Assembly: GCA_024275755.1 (NCBI GenBank) | Contig: JAJRYN010000095.1 | Coordinates: forward strand, 1-32,406 | Origin: an archaeon | Lineage (GTDB): Archaea > Thermoplasmatota > E2 > UBA202 > JdFR-43 | DNA length: 32,406 nt | Direction: 5' to 3' | In this document: in pieces, positions 19,338 through 28,019 of the stretch | How positions within the stretch are numbered: the stretch's first letter is position 1 | Layout of the letters: the number at the start of each line of letters is the position of its first letter | Position numbers and translations under genes: made by a program | Notes under the pieces: generated by a model | Told to the model about the DNA's origin: nothing | What the model saw: only the letters and a program-made list of their open reading frames with translations | The model's database searches: none

Positions 19338-19379
19338 TTAACCCACCCCCCTTTATTTCCACTGGAAAGTTTATATGGG
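19338..19379 (+). repeat. 42-bp inverted repeat, arm 1 (identical on the opposite strand at 23802..23843)
   Basis: TTAACCCACCCCCCTTTATTTCCACTGGAAAGTTTATATGGG. Confidence 0.95.
19356..19376 (+). promoter_or_regulatory. hflX core promoter with operator-like palindrome
   Basis: TTTCCACTGGAAA (19356..19368) followed by TTTATAT (19370..19376), about 24 nt upstream of the GTG start. Confidence 0.65.
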
Positions 19380-19396
19380 AGCAAGATATTAAAAAT

Positions 19397-20638
19397 GTGG
19401 ATGGAATAATTCTTTCGATAAAAAAAGATACAAAAGAGCTTAGAGAGCTGGTGAAATCTCTAGGACATGAAGTAAAAAAAGAATTTATACAGATTAGAGA
19501 AAAGCCTACACCATACTATATAGGAAAAGGAAAAATTGAAGAAATTAAAGAATATGTCGAGGAAAAAAATATAGAGGTCGCATTTGTAAATGATGCTCTA
19601 CGTCCTTCCCAGTGGTTTAACTTGGAAAAGTACCTGAATATTCCTATCTATGATAGGATAAGAGTGATTCTTGAAATATTTGCCGATAGAGCAAAAAGAA
19701 AGGAGGCGCAATTACAGGTTAAGCTGGCAAAACTCAGATACGAGAAACCGTTTGTAAGAGAGCTTTTCCATCGCGTAAAAGAAGGGGAGCGCCCCGGATT
19801 TTTAGGAGGAGGGGAGTATGTAGTGGCAGATTACTATGAAATGATAAAAAAACAGATGAGAAAGATAAGGGAAGAACTGAAAAAAATTGAAAAGGAGAGG
19901 GAGATAAGAAGAAGTAAAAGAAAGGAGTGGGGTTTTTATTTAGTTTCAATAGCAGGATATGCCAATGCAGGAAAAAGCTCATTACTTAATTATCTTACAG
20001 GAGAAAAAGTAGTTGTCGAGGAAAGGGTTTTTTCTACACTTTCAACAAAAACAAGTAAATTAAAGATTAAAGGAGATATTCCTTTGCTTTTTACAGATAC
20101 TGTAGGATTTATCAAGGATTTGCCACACTGGATGATAGATGCTTTTCATTCGACGCTGGAAGAGATTTATCTGGCTGATGTAGTGATATTATTAATAGAT
20201 GCGAGTGAAAAATTAGATGAAATGAGAGAGAAGGCCTTTACTTCATTAAAAGAAATTTATGGGTTGAAAGAAAAGCCAAATGTAGTTGTCGCTCTAAATA
20301 AAGTGGATTTATTGAAAAAAGAGGAAGTAGAGATAAAGAAAAAGGAGATGGAAAAATTACTAGGATATAAATGCATTCCAATATCTGCAAAAACTGGGGA
20401 AAATGTTGACATGCTTTTACAAGAAATTTATAATGTTTTACCAGTACCTTCAAAATTAGAAATTAAACTTCCTATAGATAATAATAAAGAAATAATTGGA
20501 TGGATAGAAAAAAATGCGAATATTTTGGAGTGGAATTTAGATGGTTGTCTGAAAATAAAAATAAAGTGCAGTGAGAGATTAAAAGAAAAGATAATAGGAA
20601 GATGTAAGAAGGCTGGAGGAGAGGTAAGAGTGATATGA
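19397..20638 (+). CDS. hflX: HflX-family GTPase
   Basis: GYANAGKSSLLNYL, TDTVGFIKDLPHWMIDAFHSTLEE, NKVDLL. GTG start, apparently leaderless. Confidence 0.92.
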   Translation: MDGIILSIKKDTKELRELVKSLGHEVKKEFIQIREKPTPYYIGKGKIEEIKEYVEEKNIEVAFVNDALRPSQWFNLEKYLNIPIYDRIRVILEIFADRAKRKEAQLQVKLAKLRYEKPFVRELFHRVKEGERPGFLGGGEYVVADYYEMIKKQMRKIREELKKIEKEREIRRSKRKEWGFYLVSIAGYANAGKSSLLNYLTGEKVVVEERVFSTLSTKTSKLKIKGDIPLLFTDTVGFIKDLPHWMIDAFHSTLEEIYLADVVILLIDASEKLDEMREKAFTSLKEIYGLKEKPNVVVALNKVDLLKKEEVEIKKKEMEKLLGYKCIPISAKTGENVDMLLQEIYNVLPVPSKLEIKLPIDNNKEIIGWIEKNANILEWNLDGCLKIKIKCSERLKEKIIGRCKKAGGEVRVI

Positions 20639-20844
20639 ATATGGAAGAAAGAATAAAAAAAGATATTGAGCTATTCGAAAAAAATTGTAAAGAAATAGAA
20701 GATATGGAAATCTTAGAGATGGCAAAAAGATATTATGAAGATGCAAAATATTATTTTTCTAAAGGAGATTTTTTCACATCTTTTGGTTGTATAAATTATG
20801 CCCATGGTTTGATAGATGCTATAAGAATGAAGAAAGAAAAATAA
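20635..20844 (+). CDS. DUF357 family protein
   Basis: Small helical protein EERIKKDIELFEKNCKEI...YYEDAKYYFSKGDFFTSFGCINYAHGLIDA; 4-nt overlap with hflX. Confidence 0.8.
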   Translation: MNMEERIKKDIELFEKNCKEIEDMEILEMAKRYYEDAKYYFSKGDFFTSFGCINYAHGLIDAIRMKKEK

Positions 20845-20886
20845 AAGTCATGAAAAGGTTTTAATTATTAATTTGTTTAATCAAAC

Positions 20887-21525
20887 ATGCATAAGATAGA
20901 TCTACAAATAGGGAAGGACATATACGAGGCAAATAGGAAAATTGCTGCAGAAATAAGAAAAATGCTTGATGAAAGAGGAATAATGGCTATAGATTTCATG
21001 GGCTCAATCGGCTCTGGAAAAACGTTAATTATTGAAAAACTTATAGAACTTTTAAAGGATAAAAAAATCGGAGTGATAGTTGGAGATGTAACCGGTGATG
21101 ATGATTATAAAAGGATAAAAAAATATGGAGTGCCGGTGGTTAATGTAAATACTGGTAAGGAATGCCATTTAGATGCCCACTTAATTGAGCACGCAATTGA
21201 GGAAATGGACTTGGACAGTATCGATATCTTATTTATTGAAAATATTGGTAATCTTGTCTGCCCTGCAGATTTTGAATTGGGAACCCACAAAAGAGGAGTT
21301 GTAATTTCTGTTACTGAAGGGGATGATATGGTGAGAAAGCACCCGCTTATATTCCAGATATCCGATTTCATTGTAATAAATAAAATAGATTTGTTGCCCT
21401 ACATGAATGTTAATATTGATAAGGTATTAGAAGATATTAAGAAAATAGCGCCGAAAGAGGTTTTTTTAACAGATGCTAGAAGTGGAAAAGGAATAAAAGA
21501 GCTTGCAGAATGGCTGCTGAATTAA
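20887..21525 (+). CDS. hypB: HypB-like nickel-incorporation GTPase
   Basis: FMGSIGSGKT, GDVTGDDDYKRIKKYGVPVVNVNTGKECHLDAHL, IENIGNLVCPADFELG. Confidence 0.9.
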   Translation: MHKIDLQIGKDIYEANRKIAAEIRKMLDERGIMAIDFMGSIGSGKTLIIEKLIELLKDKKIGVIVGDVTGDDDYKRIKKYGVPVVNVNTGKECHLDAHLIEHAIEEMDLDSIDILFIENIGNLVCPADFELGTHKRGVVISVTEGDDMVRKHPLIFQISDFIVINKIDLLPYMNVNIDKVLEDIKKIAPKEVFLTDARSGKGIKELAEWLLN

Positions 21526-22166
21526 TTTTGATTGGGGTGGGGCATGTTTTTGACATTAGAGATAAAATAGAAGAGATTATAGAAAAAGAAGTACCAGATG
21601 CCATTGCTTTAGAGCTTGATAAAGAAAGGGCGTTTGCTCTGCAATCCAGCAGGAGAGGGAGAAAATATCCTAATTTTTTATATTCTCTTCTCGCAAAATT
21701 ACAGGAGAATATTGCCAAAAAATTTGGAAATGCTGCCGGTAGTGAAATGATGGTAGCCATGAAGAAGGCGAAAGAATTGGAAATACCTGTATTTTATATC
21801 GACATAAATGCTGAAAAAATAATAAAGCAATTATGGCAAAATCTTTCGTTAAGAAAGAAGATATCTATCTTATTTTCTATCTTCCTTTCCTTATTTATGA
21901 GAAAAGAGAGGATAGAAAGAGAAGTAGAAAAATTTCAGGAAGATGTAGATTATTTTATGAAAAAAATGGAAGAAAATTTTCCAGAAATAAAAAAGGTGTT
22001 AATTGATAAAAGAAATTGGCATATGGCCAAAAGATTGGAGGAAATACTAAAAGAGAATGGCAAAGTAATAGCTATTGTAGGGGAGGGACATATACAAGGT
22101 TTAGAGAATCTGTTGGAGAAAGAAGAAATAAAATTGAAAATAATACACCTAAAAGACCTTATATAA
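21510..22166 (+). CDS. TraB/PrgY-like protein (short form)
   Basis: LIGVGHVFDIRDKIEEIIEKEVPDAIALELDKERAFAL; GEGHIQGLENLL. Confidence 0.8.
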   Translation: MAAELILIGVGHVFDIRDKIEEIIEKEVPDAIALELDKERAFALQSSRRGRKYPNFLYSLLAKLQENIAKKFGNAAGSEMMVAMKKAKELEIPVFYIDINAEKIIKQLWQNLSLRKKISILFSIFLSLFMRKERIEREVEKFQEDVDYFMKKMEENFPEIKKVLIDKRNWHMAKRLEEILKENGKVIAIVGEGHIQGLENLLEKEEIKLKIIHLKDLI

Positions 22167-23781
22167 TCCATTTTACTATTTCTTCTCTTACATCTTTTTC
22201 TTTTTCAAACAATTTCAATAAGTCTTTCTTTTCATTAAAAGGCCTGTTTCTAATTATTTTTGCTGCTCTCTTTTCCCCAATAAAAGGAATATTTTTCAAC
22301 ATATCAAGTGTCGCAACATTTATGTCGATCGGATATTCTAGAGCAGTAATACTTCTATAAGAATGATTGAGGACTTTGACATCTGTAAATCTATTCACTC
22401 TTGTTTTATATGGTAGACAAACAAGTATAGGGTAACTACCAATTTGTCTCCCAAAAGTTTTATTCCCGATATTTATTTCCAGATACACTTCTTTCAGCAC
22501 GGTTTCTTTCGGTAATAATTTTTCAAGCATTGGTTTATTTATTTCTTCATTAACTCTTCTTTTAAATCTCTTAAATAATTCTCTATTTATTCTTACTTTC
22601 CAACCCTTCAGGTTTGCCACTTGTCTTATATTTATTCTCCTTAATAAATAACCTTTTTCCAAAACCTTTTTCAAAAATCTGTAATTTTTTGCATAGGTTT
22701 CTTTACTCTCTCCTTTTAATCCATAGATTATGTTTATGCCTGGCAAAAAATGTGGCATACCATTTTCCCCTCTTTCTTTACCAACCTCATTTATTATTCT
22801 AACTGCATTCATTACCTGTTCAGGAGTTGAATTAAGATTATTCTCTTTAATTACTTTCTCGTCGGCGCTTTCCATACCAAATGCTGCCGTATTGCCAGGG
22901 GTACAATATTTTACTATCAACTCTGATATTTTTGTGCTTTCTTCTTCCCATTCTGATATCACTGCAGGGTTTACATTATCAATATGCAGCACCTTGGGCT
23001 TTAATTTCGCTATGCCTTCCAATAATCTTTTAATAGCATTTATATTGGGCTGGGGCGCCTCGCTCTTTCCTATTCCTTTTGCCTTATAAGAAAAGAAGCA
23101 TGACTGAGAACCTAATCTAAAATTGACTATGCCATTTTTCCTTAGTTCTTTAACCTCTTTTATAATATCTCTTTCATCTCTCATAAGAGGTTTCCCAAAA
23201 ATAGGTTCAACACAAAAAGAACAGCCACTGGTAAACCATCTTACGCATCCTCTATATGTTTCTATTTCTGCTATCAATGGTAAAGGATAGTCAGGATGTT
23301 GTTTGACAACTTCTGCCCCCAAAATACTCCATTTCTTCCATTCTTCCGCGCTCCTTTTTCTATGCTGGATCTTACCATTAAGAAAATCATATATAAAAGC
23401 GTCGCCATCTTCTATCGCTGCATACTCGACAAATTTATTACCATTTATTAAGCCCCTCCCTCCTCCACTTCCAAAGCCATATTTTGCAGCTGCTCCCACA
23501 AGAATTTTAATCCCTTTAAAATTTTCGCAAATTTCACAAAACTCTTTAAAAGAAATTGGCATCCCACGAAGATATCTCCCAGGAACAATAGCTCCAGCTA
23601 ATATTACAAGAACATCTCCTTTTATTTTTCTTCCTCGCCTCCACTCCTCTATAGTCATATACTCATAATTTTCCCCGGCATCCTTTATTGCACCGGCTAT
23701 GTAACGAGCATAAGGAGAAATATATGGGGGCACACCTAAGCATGCAGGTTCATCGACGAATCCATCTAATAATGTAAGCAT
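22159..23781 (-). CDS. Radical SAM protein with C-terminal helix-hairpin-helix (COG1031-like)
   Basis: ETYRGCVRWFTSGCSFCVEPIFGKPLMRDERDI; HhH-like NVATLDMLKNIPFIGEKRAAKIIRNRPF. ATG 23781 favoured by TATA spacing. Confidence 0.85.
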   Translation of the reverse strand: MLTLLDGFVDEPACLGVPPYISPYARYIAGAIKDAGENYEYMTIEEWRRGRKIKGDVLVILAGAIVPGRYLRGMPISFKEFCEICENFKGIKILVGAAAKYGFGSGGGRGLINGNKFVEYAAIEDGDAFIYDFLNGKIQHRKRSAEEWKKWSILGAEVVKQHPDYPLPLIAEIETYRGCVRWFTSGCSFCVEPIFGKPLMRDERDIIKEVKELRKNGIVNFRLGSQSCFFSYKAKGIGKSEAPQPNINAIKRLLEGIAKLKPKVLHIDNVNPAVISEWEEESTKISELIVKYCTPGNTAAFGMESADEKVIKENNLNSTPEQVMNAVRIINEVGKERGENGMPHFLPGINIIYGLKGESKETYAKNYRFLKKVLEKGYLLRRINIRQVANLKGWKVRINRELFKRFKRRVNEEINKPMLEKLLPKETVLKEVYLEINIGNKTFGRQIGSYPILVCLPYKTRVNRFTDVKVLNHSYRSITALEYPIDINVATLDMLKNIPFIGEKRAAKIIRNRPFNEKKDLLKLFEKEKDVREEIVKWII

Positions 23782-23801
23782 CAATAAAACTAAACAACGC
23801 C

Positions 23802-23843
23802 CCCATATAAACTTTCCAGTGGAAATAAAGGGGGGTGGGTTAA
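23802..23843 (-). repeat. 42-bp inverted repeat, arm 2
   Basis: The reverse complement is identical to 19338..19379; its TATA box is about 25 nt upstream of ATG 23781, and it overlaps the PolD small-subunit stop codon. Confidence 0.95.
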
Positions 23844-25291
23844 GCAAACTGAATAACAGATGGTATTAAATTTCTTAAATTTACAACAACAGCCTTTGCA
23901 GGATCTGGCATAAAATTCATCATTCTCTGATAGTCTGTCTGGGATTGCCAGGCTGAGGCATTAATAAGCAAAACATTCCTATATTGCTCGATGGCTGTTA
24001 CATGAACATGGCCTGTTACAAAAATATCAGGAACAGCATCAATCACCATATAATCCTGTTTTTCTGGAGCCAATGAAGAGATGCCACCATATATTGGCGC
24101 CATATGGCGGCGCTTAAGCATCTCCTTCATTATCTTTGTTGGCTGGTTTTGATTCATATTTGGCAAACAAGTTGCGAAATCCTGTATGGACTGGCCATGA
24201 TATGCAAGTATGAGCACTCCTTCTATTTCCATGTAACAGGGGTTTCCAATAAAGGTTATATTAAGATGAGAAAATAAATCTTTTATCTCTTTTTCAAAAG
24301 CAGGTTGTGGCAAGGCAGGACGCACAGCATCGTGATTTCCAGGTTGCATCAATATTTTTATCTCTGAAGGAATCTCAGATAATTTTTCCGCCAAAAGCTC
24401 ATACTGCTCATATAAATCTTCAACCATCAAATCTTTTTCCTGTCCAGGATATATTCCTACCCCTTCTATATTGTCTCCGGAAATTACAATATATTTCGCC
24501 TTTTCAGCCACACTTTTTTGCCTTTCATTTCCTCTCCTGCCATTTATCCAGTCTAAGAAAGCATCCCATTCTTTTTCCAGAAAACTTTTGCTGCCAACAT
24601 GTAAATCTGACAGGAAGACAACATAAATCTCTTCGGAAGAAAAATTCTTCCTTCTCTCTACTGGAATTTCTGGCCTCACTATACTTCTCGCAATAAACAT
24701 TTCTCCTTTTCTCTTACCCACGATACCCAATACTTCATCATGCACTATCAGTGAATCGACATTTTTTGGCACATATACTCTAATTGACTCTTCCTCATCT
24801 TCTATTTCAACAAACAAACCATTTGGGGTGCTAACAACATCCTTCACAATTCCTATGGTTGCTATCTCTTCACTACTCCTCAAAGCTTTTTTAATTGGCA
24901 CTGCATTTTTCATTTCCTGCCTCTTTCTTAAAAAGCCGCTTAATTTTTCAAACCTACTACGAAACAATCTCACAAAATCCTCAAGTGTGCCCTCGCATGT
25001 ACTATTTCCTGTAACATCTCTCAAAATTTTAAATTTTCCTCTCTCTATTCCTCTCTCCGATACTTGCACCTCCTCTCTTTTCCTCTTCTCTTCTCTCTTT
25101 TCCTCTTTTCTCTCAAAAAAACTCCTTATCATGTCAACAGACAGTATGAAAGGCTTCTCTTCCAACTCTTTCAAAATATTTTTACATTCCTCAACACCAT
25201 TTCCTCTACTAACTAAATATTCAACAGCTTCTGGTTGTATGAGCATCCCTTCCCTCTGAAAGAAATTAACTATCTCTTTCCTCACATCCAT
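23840..25291 (-). CDS. polB: DNA polymerase II (PolD) small subunit DP1
   Basis: Calcineurin-like FLSDLHVGSKSFLEKEW, ISGDNIEGVGIYPGQ, MQPGNHDAVRPALPQP, VTGHVHV plus OB-fold region. Start MDVRKEIVNFF. Confidence 0.92.
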   Translation of the reverse strand: MDVRKEIVNFFQREGMLIQPEAVEYLVSRGNGVEECKNILKELEEKPFILSVDMIRSFFERKEEKREEKRKREEVQVSERGIERGKFKILRDVTGNSTCEGTLEDFVRLFRSRFEKLSGFLRKRQEMKNAVPIKKALRSSEEIATIGIVKDVVSTPNGLFVEIEDEEESIRVYVPKNVDSLIVHDEVLGIVGKRKGEMFIARSIVRPEIPVERRKNFSSEEIYVVFLSDLHVGSKSFLEKEWDAFLDWINGRRGNERQKSVAEKAKYIVISGDNIEGVGIYPGQEKDLMVEDLYEQYELLAEKLSEIPSEIKILMQPGNHDAVRPALPQPAFEKEIKDLFSHLNITFIGNPCYMEIEGVLILAYHGQSIQDFATCLPNMNQNQPTKIMKEMLKRRHMAPIYGGISSLAPEKQDYMVIDAVPDIFVTGHVHVTAIEQYRNVLLINASAWQSQTDYQRMMNFMPDPAKAVVVNLRNLIPSVIQFA

Positions 25292-25298
25292 TTTTAGC

Positions 25299-25616
25299 CA
25301 GCGCAGACACGCCCCAAGTGGGCACATACCACCACCAACGATTTACTCCAGCACCCTCCTTAGTTCCGCGCCCCTCCGAGCACCGGTAGTTCCTGGCTGG
25401 GCCGCTCCCTTCCGGGCCTAACCCCTTGGCCAGGACAAAGGCAGGCAGACTGGCCCTCCAGCCAGCCGGTCTGCCACCTCCAGTCCCAGAGGACGAAACT
25501 TCATCGTTGGATGCTGGATCGTTGGCAGCAGCATGTGCCGCCTTGGAAGCTTCGGCTCCGGCTAAGGCGATTTCCGGTTACAGGGGACGCCTAACCCCCC
25601 AGCCTAGTCTGCGCTT
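25299..25616 (-). ncRNA. Archaeal SRP (7S) RNA
   Basis: GC-rich island in an AT-rich genome. Minus strand has TAGGCTGGGGGGTTAGGCGTCCCCTGTAACCGGAAATCGCC (5' domain), GGCAGACCGGC...GTCTGCC (helix 6) and GGGGTTAGGCCCGGAAGGGAGCGGCC (helix 8, GGAA tetraloop). Terminal GCGCAGA/TCTGCGC pairing closes the ends. Confidence 0.95.
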
Positions 25617-25652
25617 TTGGCCAGAAACAAAAATTGGCTTGGCTTAATAAAG

Positions 25653-25907
25653 TTATGGCTTTTTGAGCAGCAGGAATTGACAGCGGAAGAAACGATAGAA
25701 AATCCATGCTAATGCCGCTACTTGAAAAGCAACATCTCTGGCGAGATGCCACAATGCTTTGCCATATTCATTTATATGCGAGGCACCAAAAGCTCTGTAA
25801 TAGCCGGCCCAGAAAGCATCTTTTGCCATATATACCGTTGCTATTGCAAATATTGCAATTACCATTACATCCACGTAAAAAAGCCATCTCTGCCAGGTTT
25901 TTTCCAT
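25653..25907 (-). CDS. Small predicted multi-TM protein
   Basis: 84 aa hydrophobic MEKTWQRWLFYVDVMVIAIFAIATVYMAK...; TATA-like TTTATA about 26 nt upstream. Confidence 0.6.
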   Translation of the reverse strand: MEKTWQRWLFYVDVMVIAIFAIATVYMAKDAFWAGYYRAFGASHINEYGKALWHLARDVAFQVAALAWIFYRFFRCQFLLLKKP

Positions 25908-26128
25908 GCAGAAAAATTGAAAAGGAATATAAAAGCTTATATGTTTTGTTTCCTCATTTTCAGTGAGTATATTTTACAAAGAAAAACGGATGAATTGATA
26001 TTGAAGATATGTACGGCAGCAATTCGTTTTCTCTAAGTTAGACCATTGCGTCCATTTTTCAATTCAATTTGCTCCATTTATATTCTTGTTTAACCAATGT
26101 TTAAAAACAATTTCTCATTTATCTCAAA

Positions 26129-26506
26129 ATGATCGTCACTGCTGCCATTATAGTCGAAGACGAAAAAATTTTAATTGCAAAGAGAAAAGAAGGAAAATGG
26201 GAATTTCCAGGAGGACGCGCGGAAGCAGGGGAAAGTTTGGAGGGCTGTTTAAAAAGAGAGTTGAAAGAGGAGCTGGATATAGAAGCGAAATCCATCAAAT
26301 CCTTTATGTGCGTAAAGCATGAATACGATTTTGGAAACATTGAACTACATGTTTTCATTGTGAGATGTAGTGGAGATGTAAAAGCAAAGGAACATGAAGA
26401 AATAAAATGGGTTAGGATAAGTGAAATTGATCATGACGATTTCATGGATGCAGATAAAAAAGTAGTGGAAGAATTGAAGAAAAGATGGGATGAAATAAGG
26501 AAATGA
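26129..26506 (+). CDS. NUDIX hydrolase (MutT-like)
   Basis: Nudix box GGRAEAGESLEGCLKRELKEELDI. Confidence 0.92.
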   Translation: MIVTAAIIVEDEKILIAKRKEGKWEFPGGRAEAGESLEGCLKRELKEELDIEAKSIKSFMCVKHEYDFGNIELHVFIVRCSGDVKAKEHEEIKWVRISEIDHDDFMDADKKVVEELKKRWDEIRK

Positions 26507-26579
26507 AATTTGTAGCCCTTTTCTTTTCCTTAAATCTTTTTAGAAATTTATATTAAGGCGAAACTATTTCAAAAATTCT

Positions 26580-27401
26580 GTGATAAGAATCGGGCCGGCC
26601 GGCATACCTTTATCGTGTAAGGAAAGAACAAACATAGATGGAATAATTTATACAAGATGTCTTGGTTTATCAGCAATGGAAATAAGATTTGCTCGCGGGT
26701 TTATTAGTGAGGAAGAAGCAAGAGAAATTAAAAAAGTTGCGAAGAAATGCGACATTGCAATATATGTTCATGCTCCTTATTATATAAATCTAGCAGGAGA
26801 TAAAAGAAATGTTAAGATGAGCAGGGAGAAGATAGAAAAGACGATGAAACTCGGTCAACTTATGGGGGCCAAAATCGCAACAACACATCTGGGCTTTTAT
26901 GGTGGGTTATCCAAAAAAGAGACTATGCATAGGATAGTGAAAAATCTTCGCCAAATAAGAGACAAAATGAAGAAAAAAGGCGTTGAAATTCCTATTGGCT
27001 TGGAAACAATGGGTAAAAAAGAAGTTTTTGGAAGCCTTGAAGAAATTGTTGAAGTCTGCAAACGTGTTAGAGGAACTGTGCCTGTGCTGGATATAGGCCA
27101 CATCCATGCAAGATGCATAGGCTGCCTCAAAGAAAAAGAAGATTTCCAGAAAGTTTTTGATACAGTTGAAGAGCTGAATCTTAATCACTATCTCATTCAT
27201 TTAACTGGAGTAAAATATGATAGCAATGGCGAGTTATATCATGTACCAATCAAAAAAGGGGATTTGCCCGTAATAAAGCTTATGGAATGTATACTCGAAA
27301 ATGATTATGATGTCACCATCATATCTGAATCTCCTGTTGTGGAACATGATGCAGTTTATACTCAAATCTTGTTAGATAGGGCCATGGAAATGATGAAATG
27401 A
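26580..27401 (+). CDS. Endonuclease IV-like TIM-barrel protein
   Basis: IYVHAPYYINLA, GAKIATTHLGFY, IGLETMGKKEVFGSLEEI, VLDIGHIHA; GTG start. Confidence 0.8.
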   Translation: MIRIGPAGIPLSCKERTNIDGIIYTRCLGLSAMEIRFARGFISEEEAREIKKVAKKCDIAIYVHAPYYINLAGDKRNVKMSREKIEKTMKLGQLMGAKIATTHLGFYGGLSKKETMHRIVKNLRQIRDKMKKKGVEIPIGLETMGKKEVFGSLEEIVEVCKRVRGTVPVLDIGHIHARCIGCLKEKEDFQKVFDTVEELNLNHYLIHLTGVKYDSNGELYHVPIKKGDLPVIKLMECILENDYDVTIISESPVVEHDAVYTQILLDRAMEMMK

Positions 27402-27937
27402 AGTTTAATGATGCTTTACAGCATATCCAGGAGCAGATTCAAAAAATGCTTGAGGAGATTGGGGAAGATAAAATCGAAAAGGCCATGGAATATTTTTTTG
27501 AAGCAAACAATATCTTTGTGTATGGCGCAGGCAGGAGCGGCTTAGTAGGAAAAGCATTTGCCATTCGCCTGGTCCATCTTGGTTTCCCAACATTTGTCAT
27601 TGGAGAAACAATAACAAAGCCTGTTAAGAAGGGTGATTTGGTTGTTTTAATATCTGGTTCTGGAGAGACAATTCCGGTTACCATGACCGCAGAAATTGCT
27701 CGTCGTCTCGGAGCAAAAATAATTTCCATAACTGCCAACCCTGATTCGCATATCGCCAGATTTGCTGATTTGCTTATTGTGCTGAGACCAAAAAAGAAAA
27801 TAGCTGAGTTAGCTCCACTAGGCACGCTATTCGAGGCTGCCGCTTGGTTATTTCTAGATGCAATAATTGCTGAGTTAATGGCAAGAAAAGGTGAAAATGA
27901 AGAAAGCATGAAAAGAAGGCATGCAACACTTGAGTAA
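27398..27937 (+). CDS. hxlB: 6-phospho-3-hexuloisomerase (SIS domain)
   Basis: FVYGAGRSGLVGKAFAIRLVHLGFPTFVIGETITKPVKKGDLVVLISGSGETIP. Confidence 0.9.
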   Translation: MKFNDALQHIQEQIQKMLEEIGEDKIEKAMEYFFEANNIFVYGAGRSGLVGKAFAIRLVHLGFPTFVIGETITKPVKKGDLVVLISGSGETIPVTMTAEIARRLGAKIISITANPDSHIARFADLLIVLRPKKKIAELAPLGTLFEAAAWLFLDAIIAELMARKGENEESMKRRHATLE

Positions 27938-28019
27938 ATTTTAAGAATTAAAATGAAAAATATAATGGTGGCAGCAAATCATTACAATACATATTTATAC
28001 CACTATATAATGCAAAAGC

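Noticed and set aside
19338-23843. Inverted repeats considered as transposon terminal repeats
   Set aside because: No transposase or target-site duplication; interior holds conserved housekeeping genes, and the repeat contains promoters.
25426-25647. 73-aa ORF MARTKAGRLALQPAGLPPP...
   Set aside because: Antisense to the SRP RNA; a by-product of GC-rich structured RNA.
25946-26036. Short ORF MFCFLIFSEYILQRKTDELILKICTAAIRFL upstream of the NUDIX gene
   Set aside because: Poor TATA-to-start spacing, no recognisable family; probably non-coding intergenic sequence.
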